Shown: positions 1-7,701 of the stretch, in pieces
Position numbering within the stretch: position 1 is the stretch's first letter
Layout: every line of letters starts with the position of its first letter
NCBI GenBank assembly: GCA_021794335.1
Contig: JAJYQZ010000296.1
Span: 1 to 14,513 of the forward strand
Reading direction: 5' to 3'
Length of the DNA: 14,513 nucleotides
DNA from: a bacterium
GTDB taxonomy: Bacteria; SZUA-79; Acidulodesulfobacterales; Acidulodesulfobacteraceae
Notes under the pieces: model-generated
Seen by the model: the letters and a program-made list of their open reading frames with translations, nothing else
Database searches by the model: none
Told to the model about the DNA's origin: nothing
Translations under genes and position numbers: made by a program

Positions 1-25
1 TTTATTAATTTAATTAATTCTCTTC

Positions 26-120
26 GGAGAGATGGCCGAGTAGGTCGAAGGCGTTCGCCTGCTAAGCGAATGTATGTCCTAATAGATGTACCGAGGGTTC
101 GAATCCCTCTCTCTCCGCCA
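26..120 (+). tRNA. tRNA-Ser(GCU)
   Basis: This is a complete class II tRNA gene. The acceptor strands GGAGAGA (26-32) and TCTCTCC (110-116) pair over all 7 bases. The anticodon stem TTCGC/GCGAA closes the loop CTGCTAA, which places GCT as anticodon and reads AGC/AGU serine codons. A long variable arm, typical of tRNA-Ser, precedes the T arm with GGTTCGAATCC. A discriminator G is followed by an encoded CCA at 118-120. Only 25 bases lie upstream in the window, so the promoter cannot be judged. The nearest gene, recD2, ends 30 bases downstream on the opposite strand. Confidence 0.96.
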
Positions 121-149
121 GTTAAAACGCAATTTCCATATCTCATATC

Positions 150-2627
150 TCATATTTTAAAAGCTTCCGCAAGGCGGTTTCTTAATCCTGAATTTCTTTT
201 TTTTTCTTTTGAATTCATTGCTATGCCGAAAGCCTTGAAAGTTCCGAAAATCACCACATTTTTCTTTCCTCTGGTTATTGCGGTATATAATAAATTTTTC
301 TTCAGCATCATATAATGCGACTGGTGGAATAAAACGACGACGTTATTAAATTCGCTTCCCTGAGCTTTATGAATCGAAAGGGCATAAGCATGCATTATAT
401 TTTCGTAAACATCTATAAAATCGTAAATTACCTTTTTATTTCTACCGTCAAGAAGATTATTTACAGAGAAATCTACCGAAAGAGTTTTTTCGTTATGGTC
501 TATATTTGAGATATATCCCGTATCGCCGTTAAAAACGTCGAGGTCGTAATTATTTTTCTTTTGTATAATTCTGTCGCATAACCTAAATTGAATGCCGTTG
601 CAGATAAAAATCGTACTATTTAAACTTTCCGCGGTATTTTCTTTCTCGTAGATTGTTTTAATGCCCATTGCTGCTTCCACATAGCCTGGAATAGGGTTAA
701 ATATATTTTGCAGTATTTTATTCAGGTTATTATAGCCTAAATCTCCTTTCCTCATAGGGGTCAGAATTTGAATATCGTCAAAAACGAAAGTATTTATTAT
801 TTCTTTATTTGTTTTATCAATCTTAATTCTCCTATTAGCCGCAATCTTTTTGATAAATGAGGTAAAATCTTTTAGAAGTTCTTCCTTGCCAGTTTCAGCC
901 GCGTCATATTCCTTTCTGTATTTTATCGTAAATTCTTTTCTGCCGCTTTCTTTTTCCCCCGTAATAAATTTTTTATTATTTAAAAGGTTATGGGCATTTA
1001 AATTAATTAGCCCACCTTCATTTTGCCTGAATACTTTAGTTAAAAAAACCGTCGGGAAAAACGCTTTCGGTTCATCTTGTTCCGATGGACCGAAATATAT
1101 AAGGTCTCTCAGGACGTCGCCAGGACTTACGGACGGTATCTGATTAACGTCGCCTACTAAAACCAGAACGGCGCCGTTTTTTACTGCTTTCAGCAATTTA
1201 TAAAAGATAATTATATCTACCATGCTCATTTCGTCTATGACGATTAAATCATGGGGAAGCTTATTATTTTCGTTATAAGTAAAAAAAGACTCGTTTGTCT
1301 GCCTGTCGAATTGCGCCTTTAAAAGCCTGTGTATAGTAGAAATATCTATGCCGTTATTGTCGCCGAGGGCGTTTTCCACAAGATTTCCAGTGTTTATGAT
1401 ATCAGAAAGTCTTTGAGCGGCTTTTCCCGATAAAGAAGTCAAGGCAATTTTTTTATTGCCCTGCAGACCTACTATGGTTTTGATAACAGTCGATTTTCCG
1501 GTTCCAGGACCGCCGGAAATGATAGAAATCTTATGATTAAAAGCATTAAAAACCGCAAGTTTTTGTTCTTCCGTAAGAGATATAGGACATTTACCCGATA
1601 TATTCTCTTTTAAATCTGCAACGGCTTCGGTTGCACCATCTCCAGCAATCCTTTTTAATTCTTTCGATACGCCTATTTCGCTGTAATAATAAACCGGAAG
1701 ATATATTTTAAGGCGGTTTAACCCGTTTTCGTCTTCAGCATCTTCAATAATGGTCAAGTCTATATTTTTATCGGAAACTTCATCAAAATCAGCGATTAAT
1801 TTACTTTCTTTTATCAAACTGCTTATATATTTATTTAAATCGCGCGTGCTTATCAGGCTTGTATCTTCTATTATTTCTTTAATTCCGTTCTTAATATCTT
1901 TATAGCGGACATAGCAGTTTCCTGAATTCTCGCAGAACTGTCCTATGACATATTTTAAAGCTTCTTTAATTCTGTTGGGGTCGTCTTTTTTTATACCTAA
2001 TTTTTCAGCCATAATATCGGCTTTTTTGAACCCTATCCCTTTAATTTCAGTAAAAAGGTATGGATTTTCCTGAGCAACGGAAATAGATTTATCTTTGAAT
2101 TGATTATAAACCGATTTAATCTGATAATCGCTGAATTGGTAAGGCTTAAAAAACATTATTGCTTTTCTTAATCCGTAGCTTTCTTTAAGCCCTTCGAGTA
2201 TCGTGGATAGTTTTACTCTGCCGATGCCGTCTATTTCTTTTAGTTTTTCCGGTTCGTTATCGATTATATCCAATGTTTTTTCTTTAAATTTTTCGTAAAT
2301 CTGCCCTGCAATAACTTTTCCTATGCCTTTAAAAATACTTGAGGAAAGGTAATCAATTATTGCGGTTTTTGTATTTGCGAGAGATACTTCGTATTGAGTG
2401 AAATTAAACTGGTAGCCGTATTTTTTATGATGGATAAACCGGCCTTTAAGTTTAACTTTTGAATCCGGGATTGGTTTATCGAAAAATGTACCGGAAGCGG
2501 TAATAAATTTTCCGTTAGAATATACGTTAAGGATTGTAAAACCGTTTTCGGCATTCTGGAATACGGTTTTTTTTATAATTCCGTTAACAGTAATAATTTT
2601 TTCGTTTTCTTTACCGTCTTCGGACAT
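150..2627 (-). CDS. recD2: RecD2-type ATP-dependent DNA helicase
   Basis: The product is an 825-residue superfamily 1B 5'-3' DNA helicase of the RecD2 (stand-alone RecD-like) type, a cytosolic enzyme expected to act in DNA repair without RecB and RecC. The N-terminal ~340 residues hold an OB-like start and helix-hairpin-helix repeats (around GIGKVIAG 101-108, EIDGIGRVKL 131-140, EIKGIGFKKA 194-203), the family's hallmark extension. The helicase motifs follow in order: Walker A GGPGTGKST (372-380), Walker B DEMSMVD (465-471), GDVNQIPSV (492-500), the arginine of FRQ (533-535), SIHKAQGSE (751-759) and YTAITRGK (781-788). The length suits the family. No Shine-Dalgarno sequence precedes the ATG, and the gene begins 23 bases after arsB stops on the same strand, so it is probably expressed by read-through from arsB or with weak initiation. 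The function assignment is firm. RecD2 rather than conjugative TraA relaxase-helicase is supported by the lack of a relaxase domain. Confidence 0.93.
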   Translation of the reverse strand: MSEDGKENEKIITVNGIIKKTVFQNAENGFTILNVYSNGKFITASGTFFDKPIPDSKVKLKGRFIHHKKYGYQFNFTQYEVSLANTKTAIIDYLSSSIFKGIGKVIAGQIYEKFKEKTLDIIDNEPEKLKEIDGIGRVKLSTILEGLKESYGLRKAIMFFKPYQFSDYQIKSVYNQFKDKSISVAQENPYLFTEIKGIGFKKADIMAEKLGIKKDDPNRIKEALKYVIGQFCENSGNCYVRYKDIKNGIKEIIEDTSLISTRDLNKYISSLIKESKLIADFDEVSDKNIDLTIIEDAEDENGLNRLKIYLPVYYYSEIGVSKELKRIAGDGATEAVADLKENISGKCPISLTEEQKLAVFNAFNHKISIISGGPGTGKSTVIKTIVGLQGNKKIALTSLSGKAAQRLSDIINTGNLVENALGDNNGIDISTIHRLLKAQFDRQTNESFFTYNENNKLPHDLIVIDEMSMVDIIIFYKLLKAVKNGAVLVLVGDVNQIPSVSPGDVLRDLIYFGPSEQDEPKAFFPTVFLTKVFRQNEGGLINLNAHNLLNNKKFITGEKESGRKEFTIKYRKEYDAAETGKEELLKDFTSFIKKIAANRRIKIDKTNKEIINTFVFDDIQILTPMRKGDLGYNNLNKILQNIFNPIPGYVEAAMGIKTIYEKENTAESLNSTIFICNGIQFRLCDRIIQKKNNYDLDVFNGDTGYISNIDHNEKTLSVDFSVNNLLDGRNKKVIYDFIDVYENIMHAYALSIHKAQGSEFNNVVVLFHQSHYMMLKKNLLYTAITRGKKNVVIFGTFKAFGIAMNSKEKKRNSGLRNRLAEAFKI

Positions 2628-2650
2628 AATTTAAATAGTTTAAAATAAAA

Positions 2651-3958
2651 TTAAAATAAAAATATCCTTAAATATAAACCCAGCAAGGTTGCAAAAAGGA
2701 CCGGTACGGTGATTATAAATCCTACTTTCATATAATAACCCCACGTTATCTTAATCCCCTTTCTTTCGAGGACATTGAGCCACAACAGCGTTGCCAGAGA
2801 GCCAATAGGGGTTAATTTAGGGCCTAAATCGCATCCGATTACGTTAGCGTAAACGGAAGGTTTAAGCATTATCTCTTTAAGGTTTGCGGAATGAATCGCG
2901 AGAGAGTTTATCATTACCGTAGGCATATTATTCATAACCGAAGATATGAAAGCGGCAAGATATCCGGTATAGACGGTAAGAATGAAACCGCCGTAACCGG
3001 CAAAATAGGAAATTGATTTTCCGAGCAGATATGTTAATCCCGCATTTTTAAGCCCAAAAACCACTAAATACATTCCAAGCGAGAATACTACTATATTCCA
3101 AGGGGCATTCTTGAAAACCGTTTTTAAATTAACCGCAGGGCTTTTAAACCCGAAAACAACAAATATCAATGCGAAAGATACGGCGAAAATAGATACCGGA
3201 AGATTTAAAAACTCGCTTAAAAAATAGCCGGCGAGAAGCAGTATTAAAATCAAGAAAGAAAATCTAAAAAGTTTGGCATCCTTTATTGCATCCTTTGGGG
3301 TTTTTAGAAGTTCGACTTCGTACCTTTCCGGGATGTCTTTCCGGAAATAAATATATAAAACGGTTAACGATATTGCTATAGAAAATAAATCCGGAGCATA
3401 CATATCCATAAAATAAGTAAAGAATCCTATATTAAAATAGTCTGCCGAAACGATATTTACCAGATTGGAAATCTTAAAAGGAAGGCTTGCCGCATCCGCA
3501 ATAAAACCTCCGGCCATGATAAACGGCAGCATATTTTTTCTTTCGAACTTAAGCGCTTTCATCTTTTCGTAAATTATCGGGGTTATAATTAAAGCTGCGC
3601 CGTCGTTGGCAAAAAAAGCCGATACTAAAGCTCCGAGAATAATTACGTAAACGAACATCTTTTTGCCGCTGCCGCCCGCAAACCTTGCCATATGCAGAGC
3701 CGCCCATTCAAAAAAACCGATTTCGTCGAGTATTATGGAAATAATTATTATAGCTACAAAAGTAAATGTGGCATCCCAGACTATATCGAAAACCTTTATA
3801 ATATCTTTTAGGACTATTACGTTAAAGATAAGCGCAAGAAGCGCCCCGATAATAGCGCTGTAGCCTATTCCTATATTATATGGTTTTTTAATTATAAGGA
3901 AAATAGTTAATAAAAATATTAAAATCGATGCAATAATTAAATAATCGTAAAAATGCAT
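2651..3958 (-). CDS. arsB: ArsB arsenite/antimonite efflux permease
   Basis: The 435-residue product is an integral inner-membrane transporter of the ArsB/NhaD superfamily that exports arsenite (and antimonite), driven by the proton gradient or with an ArsA ATPase. Length and sequence track E. coli ArsB closely from end to end. Recognisable blocks include GIGYSAIIGALLALI (31-45), DEIGFFEWAALH, FANDGAALIITPI, GGFIADAASLPFKISNLVNIVSADYF, SLGMYLVVFGLKNAGLT, MNNMPTVMINSL and YANVIGCDLGPKLTPIGSLATLLWLNVL. About 11-12 hydrophobic segments are visible. The ATG is preceded by GGAG with a 10-base gap. No arsR, arsC, arsA or acr3 is next to it; the only same-strand neighbour is recD2 downstream. This is a lone ars gene, so any arsenic control would have to act from elsewhere. 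A possible promoter lies at 4006-4035. Confidence 0.95.
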   Translation of the reverse strand: MHFYDYLIIASILIFLLTIFLIIKKPYNIGIGYSAIIGALLALIFNVIVLKDIIKVFDIVWDATFTFVAIIIISIILDEIGFFEWAALHMARFAGGSGKKMFVYVIILGALVSAFFANDGAALIITPIIYEKMKALKFERKNMLPFIMAGGFIADAASLPFKISNLVNIVSADYFNIGFFTYFMDMYAPDLFSIAISLTVLYIYFRKDIPERYEVELLKTPKDAIKDAKLFRFSFLILILLLAGYFLSEFLNLPVSIFAVSFALIFVVFGFKSPAVNLKTVFKNAPWNIVVFSLGMYLVVFGLKNAGLTYLLGKSISYFAGYGGFILTVYTGYLAAFISSVMNNMPTVMINSLAIHSANLKEIMLKPSVYANVIGCDLGPKLTPIGSLATLLWLNVLERKGIKITWGYYMKVGFIITVPVLFATLLGLYLRIFLF

Positions 3959-4005
3959 GCAGTCAAAACTCCGGCATTAAATTTATTTATTATAAATTTT
4001 ATATT

Positions 4006-4035
4006 ATTATAATATAATTATAAAATTTAAGTAAA
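4006..4035 (-). promoter_or_regulatory. Possible arsB promoter
   Basis: On the minus strand, TTTACT (4030-4035) and TATAAT (4006-4011) are separated by 18 bases and lie about 50 bases upstream of the arsB ATG. The region is extremely AT-rich and contains several other TATAAT-like hexamers, so this assignment is tentative. I see no ArsR-type operator. Confidence 0.4.
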
Positions 4036-4095
4036 AAAATATTAGGTTATGCAGGTAAAAAGCTTTTAAAACAATTTCGGGGGAAGAGGGTTTTA

Positions 4096-4124
4096 TTGAC
4101 TTTTTTTAAGGAAAAGACTATAAT
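4096..4124 (+). promoter_or_regulatory. Promoter of tRNA-Pro(GGG)
   Basis: TTGACT (4096-4101) and TATAAT (4119-4124) are 17 bases apart, a near-perfect sigma70 promoter. The expected start point lies about 20 bases before the mature tRNA 5' end. Confidence 0.82.
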
Positions 4125-4152
4125 TTAATTAAATCTATTTATTTTATCAATT

Positions 4153-4229
4153 CGGGACGTGGCGCAGCTCGGTAGCGCACCTGCATGGGGTGCAGGGGGT
4201 CGCAGGTTCAAATCCTGTCGTCCCGACCA
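4153..4229 (+). tRNA. tRNA-Pro(GGG)
   Basis: This is a complete 77-base tRNA gene. Acceptor strands CGGGACG (4153-4159) and CGTCCCG (4219-4225) pair fully, with the C1:G72 pair usual for bacterial tRNA-Pro. The anticodon stem CCTGC/GCAGG encloses ATGGGGT, so the anticodon is GGG with G37. The T arm carries GCAGG TTCAAAT CCTGT. A discriminator A is followed by encoded CCA (4227-4229). It is a close paralogue of the tRNA-Pro(UGG) gene at 6428-6503 and lies in inverted orientation to it. No clear terminator follows. Confidence 0.96.
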
Positions 4230-4290
4230 TTCAAATAAAGCATTAGAAAATCTGCAATAATATTTTTTGACGCCGGTTTTAATTTTCCTA

Positions 4291-6213
4291 TTATAATTCA
4301 AGTATTTTTGCAATGGTTTCGAAATCGTTTTCTTTTGCTTCGATAAACGAAGTATAGCCCTTATCTACGGACTTAAGTATATTTGAATCGGAAATATCCA
4401 TAAACGATTTTTTTATTTTGTTTTCCATATCTTTATTAGTATTTGCGTTTATGCAAATCGGAAATTGAGGTATAGGATCCGAGAACGCGATAACTTTTAC
4501 CGAATCTTTATATTCTTCAGCCGCGGAATCCATTACGCAGCCTACATCAAATTCACCTTCTATAACAGCTTTAGCGACAATATCGTGCGCACCTAGATAA
4601 TCGTAAGAGGCAAGGCTGTCAAGGCCGATACCCGCCGATTTAATCATAGCTTTTGGAACTAAAGTAGAACCTGTGGACATCTTTGCGCCGAATGCAACTC
4701 TTTTTCCTTTTATATCTCCTATAGCATTAATTGCGGAATTTTTTGCGGCTATTATAGCGCTTTTATAAGTTGGCGAACCGTTTTTTACCGCAAAAACAAG
4801 AGGTTTTACCCCATACTTTTTATGAGCGCTGAGATAGGTCGAAGGCGTCATATAGGCTATTGTTACTATACCTTTTCCTATATCTTCAACCGAATCTTCA
4901 TAGCTTGATGCTACTAAAGATTCAAATTTTAAATTTAAGGTAGCGTTTAAATATTTTATTAAAGGTTCAAATTTTTTTTTCATAACCAAGGCAGATTCTA
5001 ACGGAGCTATTCCAAATAAATATAATTTAATATTGCTTAATTCTTTTTGCAGATCATATGCCGAATTTGCAAGAGAAGAACTTATGTCTTTAGATTTTTT
5101 TGCGGTTTTTGCGGTTTCACCCGAAACTCTCTGTACTATTAAAAGATTTTTTTCAACGTCGGCTACCGCAATTTCAAGCTGTTCCGCCGAAGACGATATT
5201 ATATCTATGTTGTTTTTTTCGTCTTTTACGGCATTCATAATATTTTTAAAAATATCTTCCGCCGTTCTGGTCTTTTCGGTTATAGCTTCAACATCTTCAA
5301 CCGAATTTTTTATAGCATCGGCTGTTTTTGCAGTTTCATCGAGTAGTCTTTCGATTATTTGTTTTGTATCGGAAGTGGATTTACTGGTTCTTTCAGCCAG
5401 CTTTTTAACCTCATCCGCTACGACGGCAAAACCTCTTCCCTGCTCTCCTGCTCTGGCGGCTTCGATTGCCGCATTTAATGACAGCAGATTAGTCTGGTCG
5501 GCTATGTCGCTTATCAGCGAAATAACGTCTCCGATTTCCTTAGACCTTTCGTCTAAAGTCTGCATCGTTTCACGCAGTTTTTCTATAGAAGAGGAAACTT
5601 TCTTTATTTCCGAAATTATATCCTCAATCATAAAATTGCCTTCTTGAGCGCGTTTGAACGATTCATTTGAAGAATTTTGCGCAAATTTGGCGCTTTTAGC
5701 CATTTCCTTATGCGACATAATAATTTCGTCAATAGCGCTTGAAATAGATGAAATCTGACCGACTAAAGATTCATTGTCCTTATATGTTTTTTCCATTTCG
5801 ACACTTTCCAGTTTAGCATCGACTACTACATTATTTGTAGAACTTAAAGTTTTTTGAAAAATATTATAAAGATTGTCAAAAAGTTCGTTGATTTTATCGT
5901 CTATTCCTAAAAAGTTCATATACTCAAGGCGTTTGCGGAGGTCTTTGTCTTTATATAAAAAATCGCTTATAAAATTATTGACCGCGGACGCCTTTTTTCT
6001 AAAAATTCTATTTATAAAAAATACCGACAGATAAAATATAGAGGAAAGCACTAATGTGATTATCGCAAGTATCAAGTCGGACTTTAAAACAGACAATATC
6101 AGAAAAAATATTGCGGGAATAGTAAAAACTATGGTTAATAATAGCAATATATGATAAGAGTATTTAATATTAATTTTATTAGATTGTTTTTTGTCAATCG
6201 GAAGGCCATTCAT
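4291..6213 (-). CDS. Chemoreceptor with C-terminal PhnD-like binding domain
   Basis: The 640-residue product is a methyl-accepting chemotaxis protein of unusual build. Residues ~20-41 and ~46-68 are two membrane helices joined by only a few residues, so there is essentially no periplasmic sensor. No classic HAMP domain is evident after them. Residues ~120-390 form the long signalling coiled coil with the conserved CheA/CheW-binding hairpin, e.g. [20 protein letters not shown] (239-258) then [18 protein letters not shown]. Residues ~395-640 resemble a phosphate/phosphonate-type periplasmic binding protein (PhnD-like): [12 protein letters not shown], a [15 protein letters not shown] loop (509-523) like the family's ligand loop, [12 protein letters not shown] and [13 protein letters not shown]. 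By topology this domain should be cytosolic, so it may sense an intracellular ligand; the ligand is not known. GAGGGGG lies 9 bases before the ATG. There are no che genes nearby. MCP identity is certain, and the binding-domain assignment is strong. Confidence 0.92.
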   Translation of the reverse strand: MNGLPIDKKQSNKINIKYSYHILLLLTIVFTIPAIFFLILSVLKSDLILAIITLVLSSIFYLSVFFINRIFRKKASAVNNFISDFLYKDKDLRKRLEYMNFLGIDDKINELFDNLYNIFQKTLSSTNNVVVDAKLESVEMEKTYKDNESLVGQISSISSAIDEIIMSHKEMAKSAKFAQNSSNESFKRAQEGNFMIEDIISEIKKVSSSIEKLRETMQTLDERSKEIGDVISLISDIADQTNLLSLNAAIEAARAGEQGRGFAVVADEVKKLAERTSKSTSDTKQIIERLLDETAKTADAIKNSVEDVEAITEKTRTAEDIFKNIMNAVKDEKNNIDIISSSAEQLEIAVADVEKNLLIVQRVSGETAKTAKKSKDISSSLANSAYDLQKELSNIKLYLFGIAPLESALVMKKKFEPLIKYLNATLNLKFESLVASSYEDSVEDIGKGIVTIAYMTPSTYLSAHKKYGVKPLVFAVKNGSPTYKSAIIAAKNSAINAIGDIKGKRVAFGAKMSTGSTLVPKAMIKSAGIGLDSLASYDYLGAHDIVAKAVIEGEFDVGCVMDSAAEEYKDSVKVIAFSDPIPQFPICINANTNKDMENKIKKSFMDISDSNILKSVDKGYTSFIEAKENDFETIAKILEL

Positions 6214-6287
6214 AGCTTTAATCCCCCTCTAAAAGCATTTAATTATGTTTGAATTAATATTATTTTATATCAAATATAAATAATATT

Positions 6288-6316
6288 AATATATAACTTG
6301 GGTATTATAATGTCAA
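6288..6316 (-). promoter_or_regulatory. Promoter of the chemoreceptor gene
   Basis: On the minus strand, a perfect TTGACA (6311-6316) and TATATT (6288-6293) are 17 bases apart, giving a sigma70 promoter with a 5' leader of about 70 bases before the MCP ATG at 6213. I do not see a sigma28 (flagellar) promoter, which many chemoreceptor genes have. Confidence 0.7.
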
Positions 6317-6393
6317 CGTAAAATATTTTAGATGTGTCTGTAAAAAAATGGGGATAATCTAAGCAGTAATTTCGAGAAGCTAAAACAGAAATA

Positions 6394-6411
6394 ATCAATA
6401 TTTATATTGAT
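6394..6411. repeat. Palindrome downstream of tRNA-Pro(UGG)
   Basis: ATCAATAT and ATATTGAT form a perfect 8-bp inverted repeat with a two-base centre (6402-6403). It begins 17 bases beyond the tRNA 3' end in the direction of tRNA transcription, and on that strand it is followed by TTATTTCTGTTTT. It could act as a weak terminator for the tRNA gene or as a protein-binding palindrome. With such AT-rich sequence, chance is possible. Confidence 0.4.
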
Positions 6412-6427
6412 AATCCCTTAATTTGAA

Positions 6428-6503
6428 TGGTCGGGATGACACGATTTGAACGTGCGACCCCCTGCTCCCAAAGCAGGTGCGCTACCAACTGCGCCACATC
6501 CCG
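6428..6503 (-). tRNA. tRNA-Pro(UGG)
   Basis: This is a complete 76-base tRNA gene read leftward from 6503. Acceptor strands CGGGATG and CATCCCG pair fully. The anticodon stem CCTGC/GCAGG encloses TTTGGGA, giving anticodon TGG with G37. The T arm is GCACG TTCAAAT CGTGT. A discriminator A and an encoded CCA (complement of 6428-6430) complete it. It differs from tRNA-Pro(GGG) at 4153-4229 at only a handful of positions. Confidence 0.96.
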
Positions 6504-6523
6504 AAAAATACTTTTTAATTTTA

Positions 6524-6552
6524 ATTCTAACACTTATTAGTTCAATAGGCAA
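6524..6552 (-). promoter_or_regulatory. Promoter of tRNA-Pro(UGG)
   Basis: On the minus strand, TTGCCT (6547-6552) and TAGAAT (6524-6529) are 17 bases apart. The start point would fall about 13 bases before the tRNA 5' end at 6503. The hexamers are one or two bases off consensus. Confidence 0.6.
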
Positions 6553-6581
6553 TATTTTTTTTATAAATCCTTAGCCGCGTA

Positions 6582-7475
6582 TCAAGATTTAGAGCTTTTG
6601 TTCATAAGCCAATAAACTATGCCAAGCACTAAAACAAGGAATCCGAGAATTGCCACCTCAGTAGATTTTTGCGGAGCAAGCGAAAAAATCAATATCTTTC
6701 TTAGCAATGCCGCCATTGCAAGGCCTATAAAAGCGCTTAAAGCAAATTTATGCCCCTGAAGCTTTTTGACCTCTTCTTCAAGCAGTTCCCTTATCGCCCA
6801 TACAATAAGCATAGCGCCTAAAATATCTATAACGGTGGATTCAAAGGCGCCGCCCCCGAACGCAAAATTATAAATTTCAAATACAAACAGTAGAAAAACC
6901 ATAATAGTCGCAATAATAAGAGATATTACTAAAGCAAGGTCTAATATATAAGAAAATTTTGAACTGAATTTAATTATTTTTGTTTCGAATTTTGTAGATG
7001 CGATATAAAATTTTCCTTCGTTTATATAAGAACTTATTATAATGTCGAGATTTATATCTATAATTTTATTTACCGATGCGATAATTTCATCTCTTTTGTC
7101 AGAACTTGGGAAATTTTTAATAATAACCCCATGTATAAAAGTTCTTATATAATTCATCGTGGCGCTTACGTAATGGGAAGGCAGTTTTATTTCGGCATGG
7201 ACTTCTCCAATACGCTTCAATTTGCGCAGATATTCATTGTTATAAGTTCCCGAAAAAAGACCCATAAACCAAAATCTTAGCTTTTCCTGATGCCTGCTTC
7301 TAATTTCTTCATCAGGGAGGAATTTGCTAAAGTCGTCAAAGTTGGAAATAAAAGAATAAGTATTGGAAATGAAATCGTTCGCTTTAGAACTCATTAATGC
7401 GCTTAACTGCATTAAATTGGAAGCGTCGCTATCCGTAAAAGCATAGATCAGCTTTATTTTATCAAGTGTTTCCAT
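6582..7475 (-). CDS. Protoglobin domain fused to PsiE-like membrane domain
   Basis: The 297-residue product has two parts. Residues ~5-155 look like a protoglobin / globin-coupled-sensor haem domain: RHQEKLRFWFMGLFSGTYNN (61-80), then RIGEVHAEIKLPSHYVSA (88-105), in which H93 sits at the proximal haem-ligand position of the family; Y40 is a possible distal-pocket tyrosine. Residues ~175-290 contain about four hydrophobic helices with ELLEEEVKKLQGH and a final AALLRKILI, matching the pattern of PsiE (phosphate-starvation-inducible) membrane proteins. There is no kinase, GGDEF or MCP output domain, so if the globin binds O2, NO or CO the signal would go to the membrane part; what that part does is unknown. 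The start is set by a promoter placed exactly before the ATG (7482-7510), implying a leaderless mRNA; AAGG 12 bases upstream is the only Shine-Dalgarno-like element. It is divergent from the SQR-like gene. Confidence 0.85.
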   Translation of the reverse strand: METLDKIKLIYAFTDSDASNLMQLSALMSSKANDFISNTYSFISNFDDFSKFLPDEEIRSRHQEKLRFWFMGLFSGTYNNEYLRKLKRIGEVHAEIKLPSHYVSATMNYIRTFIHGVIIKNFPSSDKRDEIIASVNKIIDINLDIIISSYINEGKFYIASTKFETKIIKFSSKFSYILDLALVISLIIATIMVFLLFVFEIYNFAFGGGAFESTVIDILGAMLIVWAIRELLEEEVKKLQGHKFALSAFIGLAMAALLRKILIFSLAPQKSTEVAILGFLVLVLGIVYWLMNKSSKS

Positions 7476-7481
7476 TTTTTT

Positions 7482-7510
7482 ATTATACCTTAAAATTATT
7501 TCCGAGACAA
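7482..7510 (-). promoter_or_regulatory. Promoter of the globin-PsiE gene (leaderless)
   Basis: On the minus strand, TTGTCT (7505-7510) and a perfect TATAAT (7482-7487) have a 17-base spacer. Only six bases separate the -10 box from the ATG at 7475, so transcription should start at or next to the A of the start codon. Confidence 0.72.
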
Positions 7511-7567
7511 TTTATATATTACATCATATAAATTAATAATATATTAAATCAGTGTGTATAAATCTCT

Positions 7568-7595
7568 TTGAAATTGAGTCTTAATATGGTATAAT
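7568..7595 (+). promoter_or_regulatory. Promoter of the SQR-like operon
   Basis: TTGAAA (7568-7573) and a perfect TATAAT (7590-7595) are 16 bases apart, and TG at 7587-7588 makes this an extended -10 promoter. A leader of about 100 bases follows before the ATG at 7702. I see no obvious operator in it. Confidence 0.72.
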
Positions 7596-7701
7596 GCGCA
7601 TATATAGATATAGTAATATATTAATTTTATTTAGAATAAAATAAACTATTATTATATTGCTAAAAGATTTTTTTAATTAAAATATTAAGGGGGAAATCTT
7701 A

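Noticed and set aside
70..315. Plus-strand 81-residue reading frame
   Set aside because: It starts inside tRNA-Ser and overlaps the end of recD2 on the opposite strand. It has no ribosome-binding site or recognisable product.
4125..4313. Minus-strand 62-residue reading frame
   Set aside because: It runs antisense through tRNA-Pro(GGG); its RPPAPHAGALPSCATSR stretch is the familiar spurious translation of a tRNA gene.
5033..5647. Plus-strand 204-residue serine-rich reading frame
   Set aside because: It is antisense to the MCP coiled coil. Its serine- and alanine-rich composition is the mirror of the receptor's codons and there is no start context.
6340..6418. Large hairpin between GGGATAATC and GATAATCCC
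   Set aside because: The arms are not perfect complements and the loop is very long. The smaller palindrome at 6394-6411 explains the visible symmetry better.
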